The notes beneath the pieces were generated by a model. It did no database searches and was not told the DNA's origin. It saw only the letters and a program-made list of their open reading frames with translations. Shown here one piece after another: positions 16,957-26,081 of a stretch of DNA of 64,000 nucleotides. The stretch lies in assembly GCF_027625935.1 (NCBI RefSeq), contig NZ_CP115300.1, positions 2,542,001 to 2,606,000 of the forward strand, in the 5' to 3' direction. This DNA comes from Streptomyces camelliae (lineage in GTDB: Bacteria; Actinomycetota; Actinomycetes; Streptomycetales; Streptomycetaceae). The first letter of the stretch is position 1. Each line of letters opens with the position of its first letter. The translations under genes and the position numbers were made by a program.

Positions 16957-17493
16957 GTGTCTGTCTCCCCTGCCCCCGCGTCCTCTGCCGTCGGCTCCGC
17001 GCCGCCCACGCAGGCGGACCTCCTCGACTTCGTCCGGCGTACGGCAGCCGACGCCGAGCTGATCGCCTCGCTCCCGCTCGACCCGGAGGGCCGTACCTGG
17101 GTGCGGCTGGAGGGGCCGGGCGGCAGCGAGGCCTGGCTGATCGGCTGGCCGCCCGGCACCGGCACCGGCTGGCACGACCACGCCGAGTCGGTCGGCGCGT
17201 TTCTCACGGCCTCCGGCGAACTCAAGGAGAACTCGCTCGCCGCCCGCCTGCCGACCGACGGCTGGCGGACCCTGGAACTCACCGAGGGTGTCGACCGCGC
17301 CCGCCGCCTGCCCGCAGGCCAGGGCCGTGCCTTCGGCCGCCACCACGTCCACGAGGTCCTCAACGAGTCCCGCACCGAGCACGCCGTCTCCGTCCACGCC
17401 TACTACCCGCCCCTGCCCCGCATCCGCCGCTACAGCCGCACGGGCCAGGTGCTGCGTCTGGAGCAGGTGGAGCGGCCGGAGGACTGGCAGTGA
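16957..17493 (+). CDS. Cysteine dioxygenase
   Basis: 178 residues, cupin fold. It oxidises L-cysteine to cysteine sulfinate with O2 at a non-haem iron held by three His: H-x-H in GTGWHDHAESVGAFLTASG and the later His in GRHHVHEVLNES. GTG 16957 was preferred over GTG 16951 because AGGA then lies eight bases upstream. The gene lies 68 bases after the leader peptide and overlaps the rhodanese gene by GTGA. The order leader, dioxygenase, rhodanese points to removal of excess cysteine and handling of sulfane sulfur. Confidence 0.87.
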   Translation: MSVSPAPASSAVGSAPPTQADLLDFVRRTAADAELIASLPLDPEGRTWVRLEGPGGSEAWLIGWPPGTGTGWHDHAESVGAFLTASGELKENSLAARLPTDGWRTLELTEGVDRARRLPAGQGRAFGRHHVHEVLNESRTEHAVSVHAYYPPLPRIRRYSRTGQVLRLEQVERPEDWQ

Positions 17494-17903
17494 GCGGGAC
17501 CAACGGTCGGACGCCGGTCGGCATCGACGCGTTGCTGGAGCGGGTGCGCGCGGGCTACCGGCGCATCGAAGTACAGGAGGCGCACGAGGCGGCGCACACC
17601 GGTACGGCGCTCCTGGTGGACATCCGGTACGCGGCCCTGCGCGAGCGCGACGGCGTGATCCCCGGCGCACTCGTCATCGAGCGCAACGAACTGGAGTGGC
17701 GCCTCGATCCGCAGGGCAGCCACCGCGCCCCCGAGGCCACCGGCCACGACCTGCGCATCGTGGTGATCTGCAACGAGGGCTACGCCTCCAGCCTCGCCGC
17801 CGCCTCCCTCCACCAACTGGGCCTCCACCGGGCGACGGACCTGGTGGGCGGCTTCCAGGCCTGGCGGGCGGCGGGGCTGCCGGTGGAACCGGCGGCGCGC
17901 TGA
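17490..17903 (+). CDS. Rhodanese-like sulfurtransferase
   Basis: 137 residues, single rhodanese domain. The active-site loop is CNEGYAS in IVVICNEGYASSLAAASL, so the persulfide-forming Cys is present, and the family motif DIR is in ALLVDIRYAALRERDGVIPGAL. Its GTG overlaps the dioxygenase stop by four bases, implying coupled translation. It probably transfers sulfane sulfur released during cysteine breakdown. A strong terminator follows. Confidence 0.88.
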   Translation: MSGTNGRTPVGIDALLERVRAGYRRIEVQEAHEAAHTGTALLVDIRYAALRERDGVIPGALVIERNELEWRLDPQGSHRAPEATGHDLRIVVICNEGYASSLAAASLHQLGLHRATDLVGGFQAWRAAGLPVEPAAR

Positions 17904-17930
17904 AAGCGCCGCTCTGACGCGTGAGGAAAA

Positions 17931-17975
17931 CGGGTGCTGAACCTCCGCTCCGGGGAGCGGAGGTTCAGCACCCGG
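17931..17975. terminator. Bidirectional terminator between rhodanese and permease genes
   Basis: A perfect 21-base-pair stem (17931-17951 with 17955-17975; GGTGCTGAACCTCCGCTCC on the left arm) and a three-base CGG loop. It sits between the stop of the rhodanese gene (+) and the stop of the permease gene (-), so it can serve both. It is the strongest hairpin in the window. Confidence 0.92.
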
Positions 17976-17986
17976 TCCCCTCCGTG

Positions 17987-20515
17987 CTACTCCTTCGCGG
18001 TGGCCACCGTCACCGCCCGCACCCGCAGCGCCACCCGCCCCGGCACAGCACTGCCCACGAGCGCGAGGAGGCCGGCCACCCCGACGACGGTGGCGTAGAA
18101 CAGCGGTGTGACCGTCGGCGCGGCCCGGCCGGTCATCCCGACGCTGAACGCGGTCAGCACCGCGAGGGCGATCCCGCTGCCGAGCGAGGTGGCGAGAAGC
18201 AGCACGCTCAGCACTTCGGTGCGCAGCATGCGCAGCACGTGGCGGCGGGTGGCCCCGGCGAGGCGCAGCAGGGCGAACTCCCGGACACGTTCCGCCACCG
18301 ACATGGCGAGCGTGTTGACGACGGCGATGGCGGTGAAGGCCAGCACGAGCCCCATGGCGAGGTAGTTGACCTCGGCGTTCGTCTGCTGCTGGTCGGCCTG
18401 GAGAGAGTCCGCGGCGGCCGGAGAAAGAATGTCGAGTCCCGGGAACTCACGGAGCGTAGTCGCGAGTTGTGTCTGTGTACGGGGCGTGCTGACGAGGACG
18501 GAGGAGGCGAGCGGGTTGTCGACGTGCCGGGCGAGGAGGTCGTGGGCGAAGGTGAGGTCGCCGAAGCCCAGACCCCGGGCATAGACGGCGGCGACGGTGA
18601 GCGTGGCGGGCGTGCCGTCGCCGAGGGTGAGTTTCAGGGTGCTGCCGGGCTTCAAGTGGTGCTGATCGGCGGCCAGTTCACTGACGGCGACCGTGCCGGG
18701 GGTGAGCCGGTCGAGGGAGCCGGCGGTGACGTCCGGGTCCCAGGTGCGGGTCAGGCCGGCCGGGGTGACGCCCTGCGCCGGGTACTTGTCGAGGCCGATG
18801 CGGACGGTGCTGCGGACGACCTCGGTGACGGTGTCGTGCCCGGCGCGCAGCCGCTGGGCGGCCTCGTGGGGCACACCGGGCCCCTGCGCGGTGACGACCC
18901 AGTCGGCCCGGACGCCGTCCCGGACCTGGGCGCGGGCGGCGTCACCGAGGGTCGACTGGACGAACAGGACGGTGCAGGTCATGCCGATGAGCAGGGTGAG
19001 GGGGGTGACGACGGAGGCCATGCGGGCGGCGTTGCCGCGCAGGTTGGCGGTGGCGAGACGGCCGCCGTGACCGGTGAGCCGGAGCGGGCCGGCGAGCAGC
19101 AGGGCAGCCGCCCTGACCAGGAGCGGGCCGAGCAGAGCGACGGAGGTGGACAGGACGACGACGGCGAGGAAAGTGACGGGAGTCGAGGCCGGCTCGGTGC
19201 GCAGGGAGGTGAGGACGACGACAAGGACGGTTCCGCCGGCCAGGAGCAGCAGCCCGGCGGCGATCCGGCCCCACGCGGGTCGGCTGGGCTCGGTCCTGGC
19301 CTCGGCCAGGGCCTCCGTGGGCCGGATCCGGGCGATCCTGCGGGAGGCGATCCGGGCGGCGGCCCAGGCACCGAGCAGGGTGGCGGCGAGAGCGGCGAGC
19401 GGTGGGAAGACGCTGACGGTGCGTTCGAGGGTGTCGGGTACGGCGCCCAGGGCGACGAACCTGGAGTACAGCACGCCCCCGAGCGGCAGCCCGAGCAGCG
19501 CGCCCACGGTACCCGCCGCCGCGCCGACGACCAGCGCCTCCCGGCCGAGCAGCGCGCGGATCTGCCCGGAGGTGGCGGCGATGGCGCGGAGCAGGGCGAG
19601 TTCACGGTGGCGCTGCTGCACGGTGAGCCCGAAGGTGCCGACGACCACGAGGACGGCCACCAGCAGCGAGGTGCCACCCATGGCGCCGCCCATGCTGACC
19701 AACCGGGTGCGGGCGGTCGCCGCGTCCAGGAACTCGACGGGTCCCCGGGCGTCTCCGTCGGCGACCTGGGCGGTGGTGCCGTGCAGCGCGGCCGCCACGG
19801 CCTGCCGCACCCGCCCGGGGTCCGTGCCCTGGTCCGGCAGCACACCGAACGCGCTGACCTGCCCCGGGTGCCCGGCCAGCCGCCGGGCCTCGGCGGCGGA
19901 GAAGAACAGGGACGTCTGGTGGCGTACGGCGGTGTCGGAGGCGGCGATACCGGTGACCCGGTAGCTGCGCGGGGCCTGCGTGGACTGCACGGTGAGCCTG
20001 TCACCGGGGTGCAGACCAGCCCGGGCGGCGAGGTAGCTGTCGATGACCAGATCGCCGTCGGAGCGTGGCGCGCTGCCCGTGGTCAGCCGGTACGGCGTCA
20101 GCGCGGCGGAGTCCCAGGCGTGCCCGTAGGCGCTACGGCCGCCGGTGCCGGAGGGGGTCAACGGCTGGGCGAGGAAGGTCAGTTCGGGCACGACACGGGC
20201 CACTCCGGGGACATGTGCGAGTCGGGTGTGCAGGCCCTCAGAGAGCCAGGCGCGCTCGGCGATGGGCTTCGCCTTGTGCTTGACCTTGGTCTTGCCCTTC
20301 TTGTGCTTGACGGTGGTCTGGTGGACGTACTGGTCTCCGGAGACCACGACCGGGGCGCCGGCATAGCGTTCGGTGCGGATGGTGCCGCGCAGGCCGGTGT
20401 CGAGGAGGGTGCCGCAGGCGGTGATCAGGGCGGCCGCGCACATCAGCGCGAGGAAGGCACCGAGAAAGCCCGCCTTCCGGGCGCGGACTGACTGGAGGGC
20501 GTAACGCAGCATCAT
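17987..20515 (-). CDS. FtsX-family ABC transporter permease
   Basis: 842 residues from the ATG pair at 20515/20512. An N-terminal helix (FLGAFLALMCAAALITACG) leads into a large outer domain, then two FtsX core blocks each with three or four helices (around 260-400 and 720-842) and ALLRAIAATSGQIRALL and ALLRLAGATRRHVLRML, the MacB/LolE coupling helices. Such permeases do mechanical work on lipids, peptides or envelope enzymes when driven by an ATPase. Usually the ATPase gene sits directly upstream. Here 611 bases of non-coding repeat sequence lie upstream instead. Only a weak ribosome site is seen. Confidence 0.85.
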   Translation of the reverse strand: MMLRYALQSVRARKAGFLGAFLALMCAAALITACGTLLDTGLRGTIRTERYAGAPVVVSGDQYVHQTTVKHKKGKTKVKHKAKPIAERAWLSEGLHTRLAHVPGVARVVPELTFLAQPLTPSGTGGRSAYGHAWDSAALTPYRLTTGSAPRSDGDLVIDSYLAARAGLHPGDRLTVQSTQAPRSYRVTGIAASDTAVRHQTSLFFSAAEARRLAGHPGQVSAFGVLPDQGTDPGRVRQAVAAALHGTTAQVADGDARGPVEFLDAATARTRLVSMGGAMGGTSLLVAVLVVVGTFGLTVQQRHRELALLRAIAATSGQIRALLGREALVVGAAAGTVGALLGLPLGGVLYSRFVALGAVPDTLERTVSVFPPLAALAATLLGAWAAARIASRRIARIRPTEALAEARTEPSRPAWGRIAAGLLLLAGGTVLVVVLTSLRTEPASTPVTFLAVVVLSTSVALLGPLLVRAAALLLAGPLRLTGHGGRLATANLRGNAARMASVVTPLTLLIGMTCTVLFVQSTLGDAARAQVRDGVRADWVVTAQGPGVPHEAAQRLRAGHDTVTEVVRSTVRIGLDKYPAQGVTPAGLTRTWDPDVTAGSLDRLTPGTVAVSELAADQHHLKPGSTLKLTLGDGTPATLTVAAVYARGLGFGDLTFAHDLLARHVDNPLASSVLVSTPRTQTQLATTLREFPGLDILSPAAADSLQADQQQTNAEVNYLAMGLVLAFTAIAVVNTLAMSVAERVREFALLRLAGATRRHVLRMLRTEVLSVLLLATSLGSGIALAVLTAFSVGMTGRAAPTVTPLFYATVVGVAGLLALVGSAVPGRVALRVRAVTVATAKE

Positions 20516-21126
20516 CGGGGTGGGCTCTCTTCTGTTGTGCGCGTCGGCGGTGTCGTAGGCGACCGGCCCCGGCTGGTGTGCCATGGCCCGGCGCACATCC
20601 AGACTCGCCCACACACCGCCACCCGAGCACTGCGGCGACCCGGCATCTTCAACGGGGGCTAACCCCACCGCAAGCCACCCGAGAGTCGACCGCACCGCAC
20701 GCCACCCGAGGGCCAACCGCACCACGAGCGTTCCGAGGGCTGACCTCACCGCACGCGTTCCGAGGGCCGCCCCCCACCTACGAGACGACCAGGAGCCGAC
20801 CCCACCGCCAGGCATCCGGCCGTCGCCCTGCCGAGGGCATCCGGACCGGCCTCACCGCGAGCCACCCGAGGGTCAGGCCCCGCTCAACGGCCAGGCCCGC
20901 CCGACAAGACGGAACCGAGCCGACCCCGCCACCGGAGATCGGGCCCGCCGCGAGACTGCCGCAGGCCAGACCCGCCATGAGTCATCGAAGCGTCGTCCGC
21001 ACCGCCGAGCGGCCAAGAACCGCCCCCGTCACGAGACATCCGAAGGCCCGGCCCCTCAGGCAACCTCAAGCATCGAAGCACCGAGACCCCACCGCCCGGC
21101 AACGAGCCCCCTCCCCCAGAGAAGCC
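20516..21126. other. 611-base gap between the permease gene and recX, no gene supported
   Basis: Several reading frames are open here on both strands, but they are low-complexity (Arg/Pro/Thr or Leu/Val/Arg), lack ribosome sites and match nothing I know. The stretch contains a 27-base tandem repeat (20666-20773) and a fifth diverged copy at 20853-20879. It may be the scar of a lost ATPase gene or neutral filler. Confidence 0.6.
20666..20773. repeat. 27-base tandem repeat, four copies
   Basis: Units start at 20666, 20693, 20720 and 20747. Units 1 and 2 both match CACCGCAMGCCACCCGAG and differ at few sites. Units 3 and 4 share GCGTTCCGAGGGC in the middle. A further copy stands alone at 20853-20879. 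The period of 27 equals nine codons, but no supported gene reads through it. Confidence 0.75.
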
Positions 21127-21933
21127 TCAGATGTCCCCCTCTCCCAAGGACTCGATGTCCTCGCCCTCCTCTTCCAGGGCCTGGCGGACGACTCGGAGGG
21201 CCATGCCCTCGGGGTAGCCCTTGCGGGCGAGCATGCCGGCGAGGCGGCGGAGGCGCTTGTCGCGGTCGAGGCCGCGGGTGGCGCGCAGTTTGCGGGCAAC
21301 CAGTTCACGGGCGGTCGCCTCCTCCTGCTCGGAGTCGAGCCGGCCGACGGCCTCGTCGATCAGCCCCGAGTCGACCCCCTTGGTACGCAACTCCCGGGCG
21401 AGCGCGCGGCGGGCGAGCCCCCGGCCATGATGCCGGGACTCCACCCAGGCGTCGGCGAACGCGCCGTCGTCGATCAGCCCGACCTCCTCGAACCGCGACA
21501 GCACCTCCTCGGCCACGTCCTCGGGAATCTCCCGCTTGCGCAGGGCGTCGGCAAGTTGCTTGCGGGTGCGTGGGGTCCCGGTGAGCAGGCGCAGGCAGAT
21601 CGCCCGTGCCCGCTCAGCCGGGTCCCCTGAAGACTCCCCCCGCTCGGCCCTCGACGAGGAAGGGGCGCCTTCGTCCTCCCCGGGCGCGTCCCCGAAACCG
21701 CGCCGCCGACGACTCCGGCCACCCCGGCGGGAGCCGTCGTCGCCCTCATGGCCACCGCCATCGCTCCCACGGTGCTCACCAGGTCCGCCGTACCCGCCGT
21801 ACCCCTCGCGGTCCTCGCCCAGGTGTCCGGCGGCACCGTCCAGGGCGGAGTCCGGATAGCCCCCGGTGCCCCTCCCCCGTCGGGCACCGGGGGTGGCGTA
21901 CTCGTACTCGGCCCAGTCGGTTCGTCGTGTCAC
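21127..21933 (-). CDS. recX: Recombination regulator RecX
   Basis: 268 residues from GTG 21933, seven bases after the recA stop. The C-terminal 165 residues are the RecX three-helix repeats (ARAICLRLLTGTPRTRKQLADAL, EEVLSRFEEVGLIDDGAFADAW, RRALARELRTKGVDSGLIDEAV). RecX enters the RecA filament groove and limits its activity. The first 95 residues are a Gly/Arg/Asp-rich tail typical of the longer Streptomyces form. Co-transcribed with recA. Confidence 0.92.
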   Translation of the reverse strand: MTRRTDWAEYEYATPGARRGRGTGGYPDSALDGAAGHLGEDREGYGGYGGPGEHRGSDGGGHEGDDGSRRGGRSRRRRGFGDAPGEDEGAPSSSRAERGESSGDPAERARAICLRLLTGTPRTRKQLADALRKREIPEDVAEEVLSRFEEVGLIDDGAFADAWVESRHHGRGLARRALARELRTKGVDSGLIDEAVGRLDSEQEEATARELVARKLRATRGLDRDKRLRRLAGMLARKGYPEGMALRVVRQALEEEGEDIESLGEGDI

Positions 21934-21940
21934 GGGTCGG

Positions 21941-23068
21941 TCAGCTCTTGGCTGCGGCGGCCTTGGGCTTGGTGGCCTTGGCGGCTGCCGGGGCGGACAC
22001 CGTCTTGGTGTCGTCCTCGGCCGCGGTGGCGACCGCCGCGTCCGCACCCGGCTCGGCGGCAGGCTCCTCCGGCCGGACACCGACGCCCAGCTTCTCCTTG
22101 ATCTTCTTCTCGATCTCGTTGGCCAGGTCGGGGTTGTCCTTGAGGAAGTTGCGCGCGTTCTCCTTGCCCTGGCCGAGCTGGTCACCCTCGTACGTGTACC
22201 AGGCACCCGCCTTGCGGACGAAGCCGTGCTCCACGCCCATGTCGATCAGACCGCCCTCGCGGCTGATGCCCTGGCCGTAGAGGATGTCGAACTCGGCCTG
22301 CTTGAAGGGCGGCGCGACCTTGTTCTTGACGACCTTGCAACGGGTGCGGTTGCCGACCGCCTCGGTGCCGTCCTTCAGGGTCTCGATGCGGCGGATGTCG
22401 ATACGCACCGAGGCGTAGAACTTCAGCGCCCGGCCACCGGTCGTGGTCTCCGGGGAGCCGAACATCACGCCGATCTTCTCGCGGAGCTGGTTGATGAAGA
22501 TCGCGGTGGTCTTGGACTGGTTGAGCGCGCTGGTGATCTTCCGCAGGGCCTGGCTCATCAGACGGGCCTGCAGACCGACGTGGCTGTCGCCCATCTCGCC
22601 CTCGATCTCCGCGCGCGGGACGAGCGCGGCGACGGAGTCGATGACGATGAGGTCGAGGGCACCGGAGCGGACCAGCATGTCCACGATCTCCAGGGCCTGC
22701 TCGCCGTTGTCGGGCTGGGAGAGGATCAGGTTGTCGATGTCGACGCCGAGCTTCTTCGCGTACTCGGGGTCGAGAGCGTGCTCCGCGTCCACGAACGCGA
22801 CCTGGCCGCCGGCCTTCTGGGCGTTGGCCACGGCGTGCAGGGTCAGGGTCGTCTTACCGGAGGACTCCGGTCCGTAGATCTCCACGACACGGCCGCGCGG
22901 CAGGCCACCGACGCCGAGGGCGACGTCGAGCGCGGTCGAGCCGGTCGGGATGACCTCGATGGGCTCCTTCGCCCGCTCTCCCATGCGCATGACCGCGCCC
23001 TTGCCGAATTGCCGTTCAATCTGCGCGAGCGCGGCGTCGAGCGCCTTCTCGCGGTCGGTTCCTGCCAT
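21941..23068 (-). CDS. recA: Recombinase RecA
   Basis: 375 residues, starting [24 protein letters not shown]. Walker A is GPESSGKTT, Walker [14 protein letters not shown], and the DNA loops L1/L2 follow ([29 protein letters not shown]). The acidic/Ala-Lys tail is typical for streptomycetes. RecA forms ATP filaments on single-stranded DNA for strand exchange and triggers LexA self-cleavage. A LexA-type box lies 166 bases upstream of the start. Confidence 0.98.
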   Translation of the reverse strand: MAGTDREKALDAALAQIERQFGKGAVMRMGERAKEPIEVIPTGSTALDVALGVGGLPRGRVVEIYGPESSGKTTLTLHAVANAQKAGGQVAFVDAEHALDPEYAKKLGVDIDNLILSQPDNGEQALEIVDMLVRSGALDLIVIDSVAALVPRAEIEGEMGDSHVGLQARLMSQALRKITSALNQSKTTAIFINQLREKIGVMFGSPETTTGGRALKFYASVRIDIRRIETLKDGTEAVGNRTRCKVVKNKVAPPFKQAEFDILYGQGISREGGLIDMGVEHGFVRKAGAWYTYEGDQLGQGKENARNFLKDNPDLANEIEKKIKEKLGVGVRPEEPAAEPGADAAVATAAEDDTKTVSAPAAAKATKPKAAAAKS

Positions 23069-23233
23069 GGGTTCCACCCGGTTTGCTTGAGTCGATCGCT
23101 TCACGTCAAAGACGCTAACCCCTGCCACTGACAATGCGCCCCGACGCAGGCCTGGCCTGTGGATAACCGGGGGACATCTCCCATCAAAACGGGATGAAAT
23201 CCACCACCTAGAGCCTCGCCTGAGCCTCCATAA

Positions 23234-23246
23234 GAATGGATGTTCG
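23234..23246 (-). promoter_or_regulatory. LexA-type SOS box of recA
   Basis: Read on the recA strand this is CGAACATCCATTC, close to the actinobacterial CGAAC-N4-GTTCG family and to the known Streptomyces recA box GAACATCCATTC. It lies in the recA upstream region, which is otherwise free of genes from 23069 to 23352. Confidence 0.7.
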
Positions 23247-23338
23247 ATTTTCGTGTCAAGCGAGCCACGCGACACCGGAAGCGAAGGTTCGGCGGCTCCA
23301 GCGGCCCGGAACACCGGCCGCAGCGCCCACCGCTCGCC

Positions 23339-23344
23339 TATCGT
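23339..23344 (+). promoter_or_regulatory. -10 box TATCGT of a leaderless promoter
   Basis: TATCGT ends eight bases before ATG 23353 and no ribosome site is present, so the phosphotransferase message is probably leaderless. Confidence 0.5.
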
Positions 23345-23352
23345 CACTCCGC

Positions 23353-24273
23353 ATGACCCGTACCGAGATCGAGATCACCGCGGAGTTCATCCGCGAGCTG
23401 CTCCGCGACCAGCACCCCGACCTGGCCGAGCTCCCGTTACGGCTCGGGGCACGGGGCTGGGACAACCAGCTGTGGCGGCTCGGTGACGAGCTCGCCGTCC
23501 GGCTGCCGTGGGCGACCCGGTCCGCGGACGAGCTGTTGCTCAAGGAGTACGCCTGGCTCCCCGCCCTCGCGCCGCACCTTCCCCTGCCGGTCCCTGTCCC
23601 GCAGCGCCTCGGCGAGCCCTCCGCCCGCTTTCGGCGCCCCTGGATCGTCACCACCTGGGTGCCGGGCACGCCCGCCGACCGTGCCCCCGCCACGAGCGCC
23701 GCCAAGGCCGCCGACGCCCTGGCCGCCTTCCTGACGGCCCTTCACCGGCCCGCCCCTGAGGCGGTGCCCGCCGGCCGGGGCCGTGGCGGGCCGCTGGCCG
23801 ACTGGGCGGAGCACTTCGCCGAGCGCCTCGCCTCGGCCGGCGAGCAGGGGCTGGTCCCCGACCCCGACGGCGTCCGCGCGGTCTGGGAGGACGCCGTCGA
23901 GGCGCCCGGCTGGACGGGCCCGGCCCTGTGGCTGCACGGGGACCTGCATCCGGCCAATGTCCTCACCGCGGACGGCTCCATCTGCGGCGTGATCGACTTC
24001 GGTGACCTCTGCGCGGGCGATCCGGCGTGCGACCTCGCCGCCGCCTGGGTACTGCTGCCGGACGGCGCGGCCGACCGCTTCCACGCCGCCTACCGGCCCG
24101 CCCCGGACCCCGCGACCCTGCGCCGTGCCCGCGGCTGGGCGGTACTGCAGGCCCTCAGCGGCATCCTCATCGGAGAGGCCGGCATCCACGGCCGCCCGGG
24201 CGGCAAACCCACCTGGGGCCCACCCGCCCGGGCGGCACTGCGACGCCTCGTCAGTGACCGGAGTGGTCGATGA
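23353..24273 (+). CDS. Aminoglycoside phosphotransferase-like kinase
   Basis: 306 residues of the APH/ChoK fold. The catalytic loop is [12 protein letters not shown] (about residue 195), and the metal site [15 protein letters not shown] follows. The N-lobe has the Trp-Asn motif [21 protein letters not shown]. The family phosphorylates aminoglycosides, macrolides or small metabolites with ATP. No resistance context is present, so the substrate is open. The last 23 bases overlap the convergent small secreted gene. Confidence 0.83.
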   Translation: MTRTEIEITAEFIRELLRDQHPDLAELPLRLGARGWDNQLWRLGDELAVRLPWATRSADELLLKEYAWLPALAPHLPLPVPVPQRLGEPSARFRRPWIVTTWVPGTPADRAPATSAAKAADALAAFLTALHRPAPEAVPAGRGRGGPLADWAEHFAERLASAGEQGLVPDPDGVRAVWEDAVEAPGWTGPALWLHGDLHPANVLTADGSICGVIDFGDLCAGDPACDLAAAWVLLPDGAADRFHAAYRPAPDPATLRRARGWAVLQALSGILIGEAGIHGRPGGKPTWGPPARAALRRLVSDRSGR

Positions 24274-24496
24274 CGTTGCCGTTGGAGCAGTTGTTCCTGT
24301 GGTTCCCCGTCCAGTCACCGAGTGCGGGGACGACGGCGAGCTCCTGAAGACACGCGTCGGCGGCGGTGAAGTTCCAGTTGTTCGCGGCGTTGACGCCGGA
24401 GCCGAAGTCACCGTCGTTGCCGTCATCGGCGAAGGCGGGCGTGGCCAGGCCGATGGCGGCGAGCGCGACGGCGGCGATGCTGATGATCTTCTTCAT
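24251..24496 (-). CDS. Small secreted protein of unknown function
   Basis: 81 residues: a clean Sec signal peptide (MKKIISIAAVALAAIGLATPAFA, cleavage after AFA) and a 58-residue mature part rich in Asn, Asp and Gly with two Cys (DACLQEL and NNCSNG), which may form one disulfide. The size and composition recall small cell-surface proteins of streptomycetes, but it lacks the chaplin repeat. The stop lies inside the 3' end of the convergent kinase gene. Confidence 0.65.
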   Translation of the reverse strand: MKKIISIAAVALAAIGLATPAFADDGNDGDFGSGVNAANNWNFTAADACLQELAVVPALGDWTGNHRNNCSNGNVIDHSGH

Positions 24497-24647
24497 GCCC
24501 GGAAAACGATCACCTACGTCCCGGTCCAGGCGGCCGAGGGATCCGGCAGAGATCACGAACCGCACGGCCTGGCGAAGCAGTCACCCGATGGTGGGCCCGG
24601 CGACGATTACGCCCGTTCCTCGTACTGCGGGCCGCCATGCTCGGAGC

Positions 24648-24926
24648 ATGACACAGGGAGCGGGCCGCCGCGGCGGCCGGGACGAGCAGGCCGTGCTGCT
24701 GGTGGCGGGGGTGGCGGACCTGGCGGTGAGCACGCTGGGCTCGGCCCTGACGACCGTACGAGGGCTGCTGCGCCGCTCGGACGCCGTGGAACTCGCGTCG
24801 GCCGCCGAACAGGATCTGGTGGCCCGCGGCCGGCTGGCCCTGGACCGGTACGCCACCGTGCCGCCGGCCCATCTGGAGATCCTCGCCCGGCACGCGCGCG
24901 TACGCCGGGGTGCCGATGGCGGCTGA
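24648..24926 (+). CDS. Small protein preceding the polyprenyl synthase
   Basis: 92 residues from ATG 24648 (ribosome site GGAGC). Mostly alpha-helical: AVLLVAGVADLAVSTLGSALTTVRGLL, then an acidic and basic helix SAAEQDLVARGRLALDRYA and HLEILARHARVRR. The first helix is hydrophobic enough to lie on or in the membrane. The end overlaps the start of the synthase gene, so the two should be translated together. I do not recognise the family. A scaffold or membrane tether for the synthase is one guess. Confidence 0.55.
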   Translation: MTQGAGRRGGRDEQAVLLVAGVADLAVSTLGSALTTVRGLLRRSDAVELASAAEQDLVARGRLALDRYATVPPAHLEILARHARVRRGADGG

Positions 24927-25971
24927 GCGCTGGGACGCGGCCGTGTTCCGGGCCCGCGTCGACCAGGTGCTGCGCGGCTTCGTCGCCCAGGAGGCCGATC
25001 TGCTGGCCGAGGTCGATCCGGCCCTGGGCTCCGTGGCCGACCAGTTGGAGGCGGCGGTCGCGAACGGCAAACGGCTGCGGGCGGCGTTCTGCTATTGGGG
25101 CTGGCGCGCGGCCGGCCAGCCGGACAGCGACGCGTTGCTGCGGGCCGCGGCCTCCATGGAGCTGGTGCATGCCGCCGCGGTCGTCCACGACGACCTGATC
25201 GACGACAGCCCGCTGCGGCACGGCCGGCCCACCGCCCATCTGGCGCTGCGCGGTGCCGTGGCCGGTCATCCACGTCCCGGCGCCGCGGCGCGGTCGCTGG
25301 CGATGCTGGTCGGGGATCTGCTGATGTCGCTGGCCGGGCAATTGTTCGCCACGTGCGGTCTGCCCGCCGCGTATCTGGCCCGCGCCCGCCCGCTGTGGTC
25401 GCTGCTCGCCCGGGAGCTGATCGCGGGTGAGTGCCTGGAGATCCTGCACACGGGGGCCGTCCCGGACACCACGGCGTCACTGAAGGTGATCCGGTACAAG
25501 ACCGCCAAGTACACAGTCGAGCACCCCCTGTTGATCGGCGGCACCCTGGCCGGGGCCGGTGAACGGCTGCGCGCGGGCTACTCCGCGTACGGGCTGCCGC
25601 TCGGCGAGGCCTTCCAGCTGCGCGACGACCTGCTCGGCCTGTTCGGGGACCCGGAGCGCACCGGCAAGGCCGACAGCGACGACGTACGCGGGCATCGTCC
25701 CACCGCGCTGCTGGCGGAGACCTGGCGCATCGCAGGCACGGACGAGCGGGAGCGGCTGCGGACACTGCTGGGCCGGGGGGAGCCGGACCGGGCAGGCCTG
25801 GACGCCGTGCGGGAGGTGATGCACCGGCTGGGGGCTCGGGAGCGGGTCGAAAACATGATCTCCGCGCGCGTGGCGGAGGCGCTCGACGCGCTGCACGGGC
25901 TGGACGTGCCGGTGACCGCCGCCGACGCCCTGGCCGGGCTGGCGCACGCGGCGACGGCCCGCCCGTTCTGA
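24916..25971 (+). CDS. Polyprenyl diphosphate synthase family protein
   Basis: 351 residues from ATG 24916 (GGGG six bases before; GTG 24910 is possible). The trans-isoprenyl synthase fold is clear: the first Asp-rich motif DDLID in VVHDDLIDDSPLRHG, NGKRLRAAF near the N-terminus, and the second Asp motif LRDDLLGLFGD, both needed for Mg2+-diphosphate binding. It condenses IPP with an allylic diphosphate. Product length cannot be set by eye. It overlaps the small gene upstream and precedes an Lcp/MpaB-like oxygenase by 110 bases. Confidence 0.88.
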   Translation: MAAERWDAAVFRARVDQVLRGFVAQEADLLAEVDPALGSVADQLEAAVANGKRLRAAFCYWGWRAAGQPDSDALLRAAASMELVHAAAVVHDDLIDDSPLRHGRPTAHLALRGAVAGHPRPGAAARSLAMLVGDLLMSLAGQLFATCGLPAAYLARARPLWSLLARELIAGECLEILHTGAVPDTTASLKVIRYKTAKYTVEHPLLIGGTLAGAGERLRAGYSAYGLPLGEAFQLRDDLLGLFGDPERTGKADSDDVRGHRPTALLAETWRIAGTDERERLRTLLGRGEPDRAGLDAVREVMHRLGARERVENMISARVAEALDALHGLDVPVTAADALAGLAHAATARPF

Positions 25972-26081
25972 CCCGCACCACGCGCGCGCGTGCCCACGCG
26001 TCACGACCCGATGCCTGCCGTCCCGGGCCCCGGCCACCTGATTCCCCGCCGCCCTGACTCCCTGATCAAGGAGCCCCTGCC

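Noticed and set aside
20666..20879. 27-base repeats considered as a CRISPR array
   Set aside because: The units abut with no unique spacers, diverge among themselves, and no cas gene is present.
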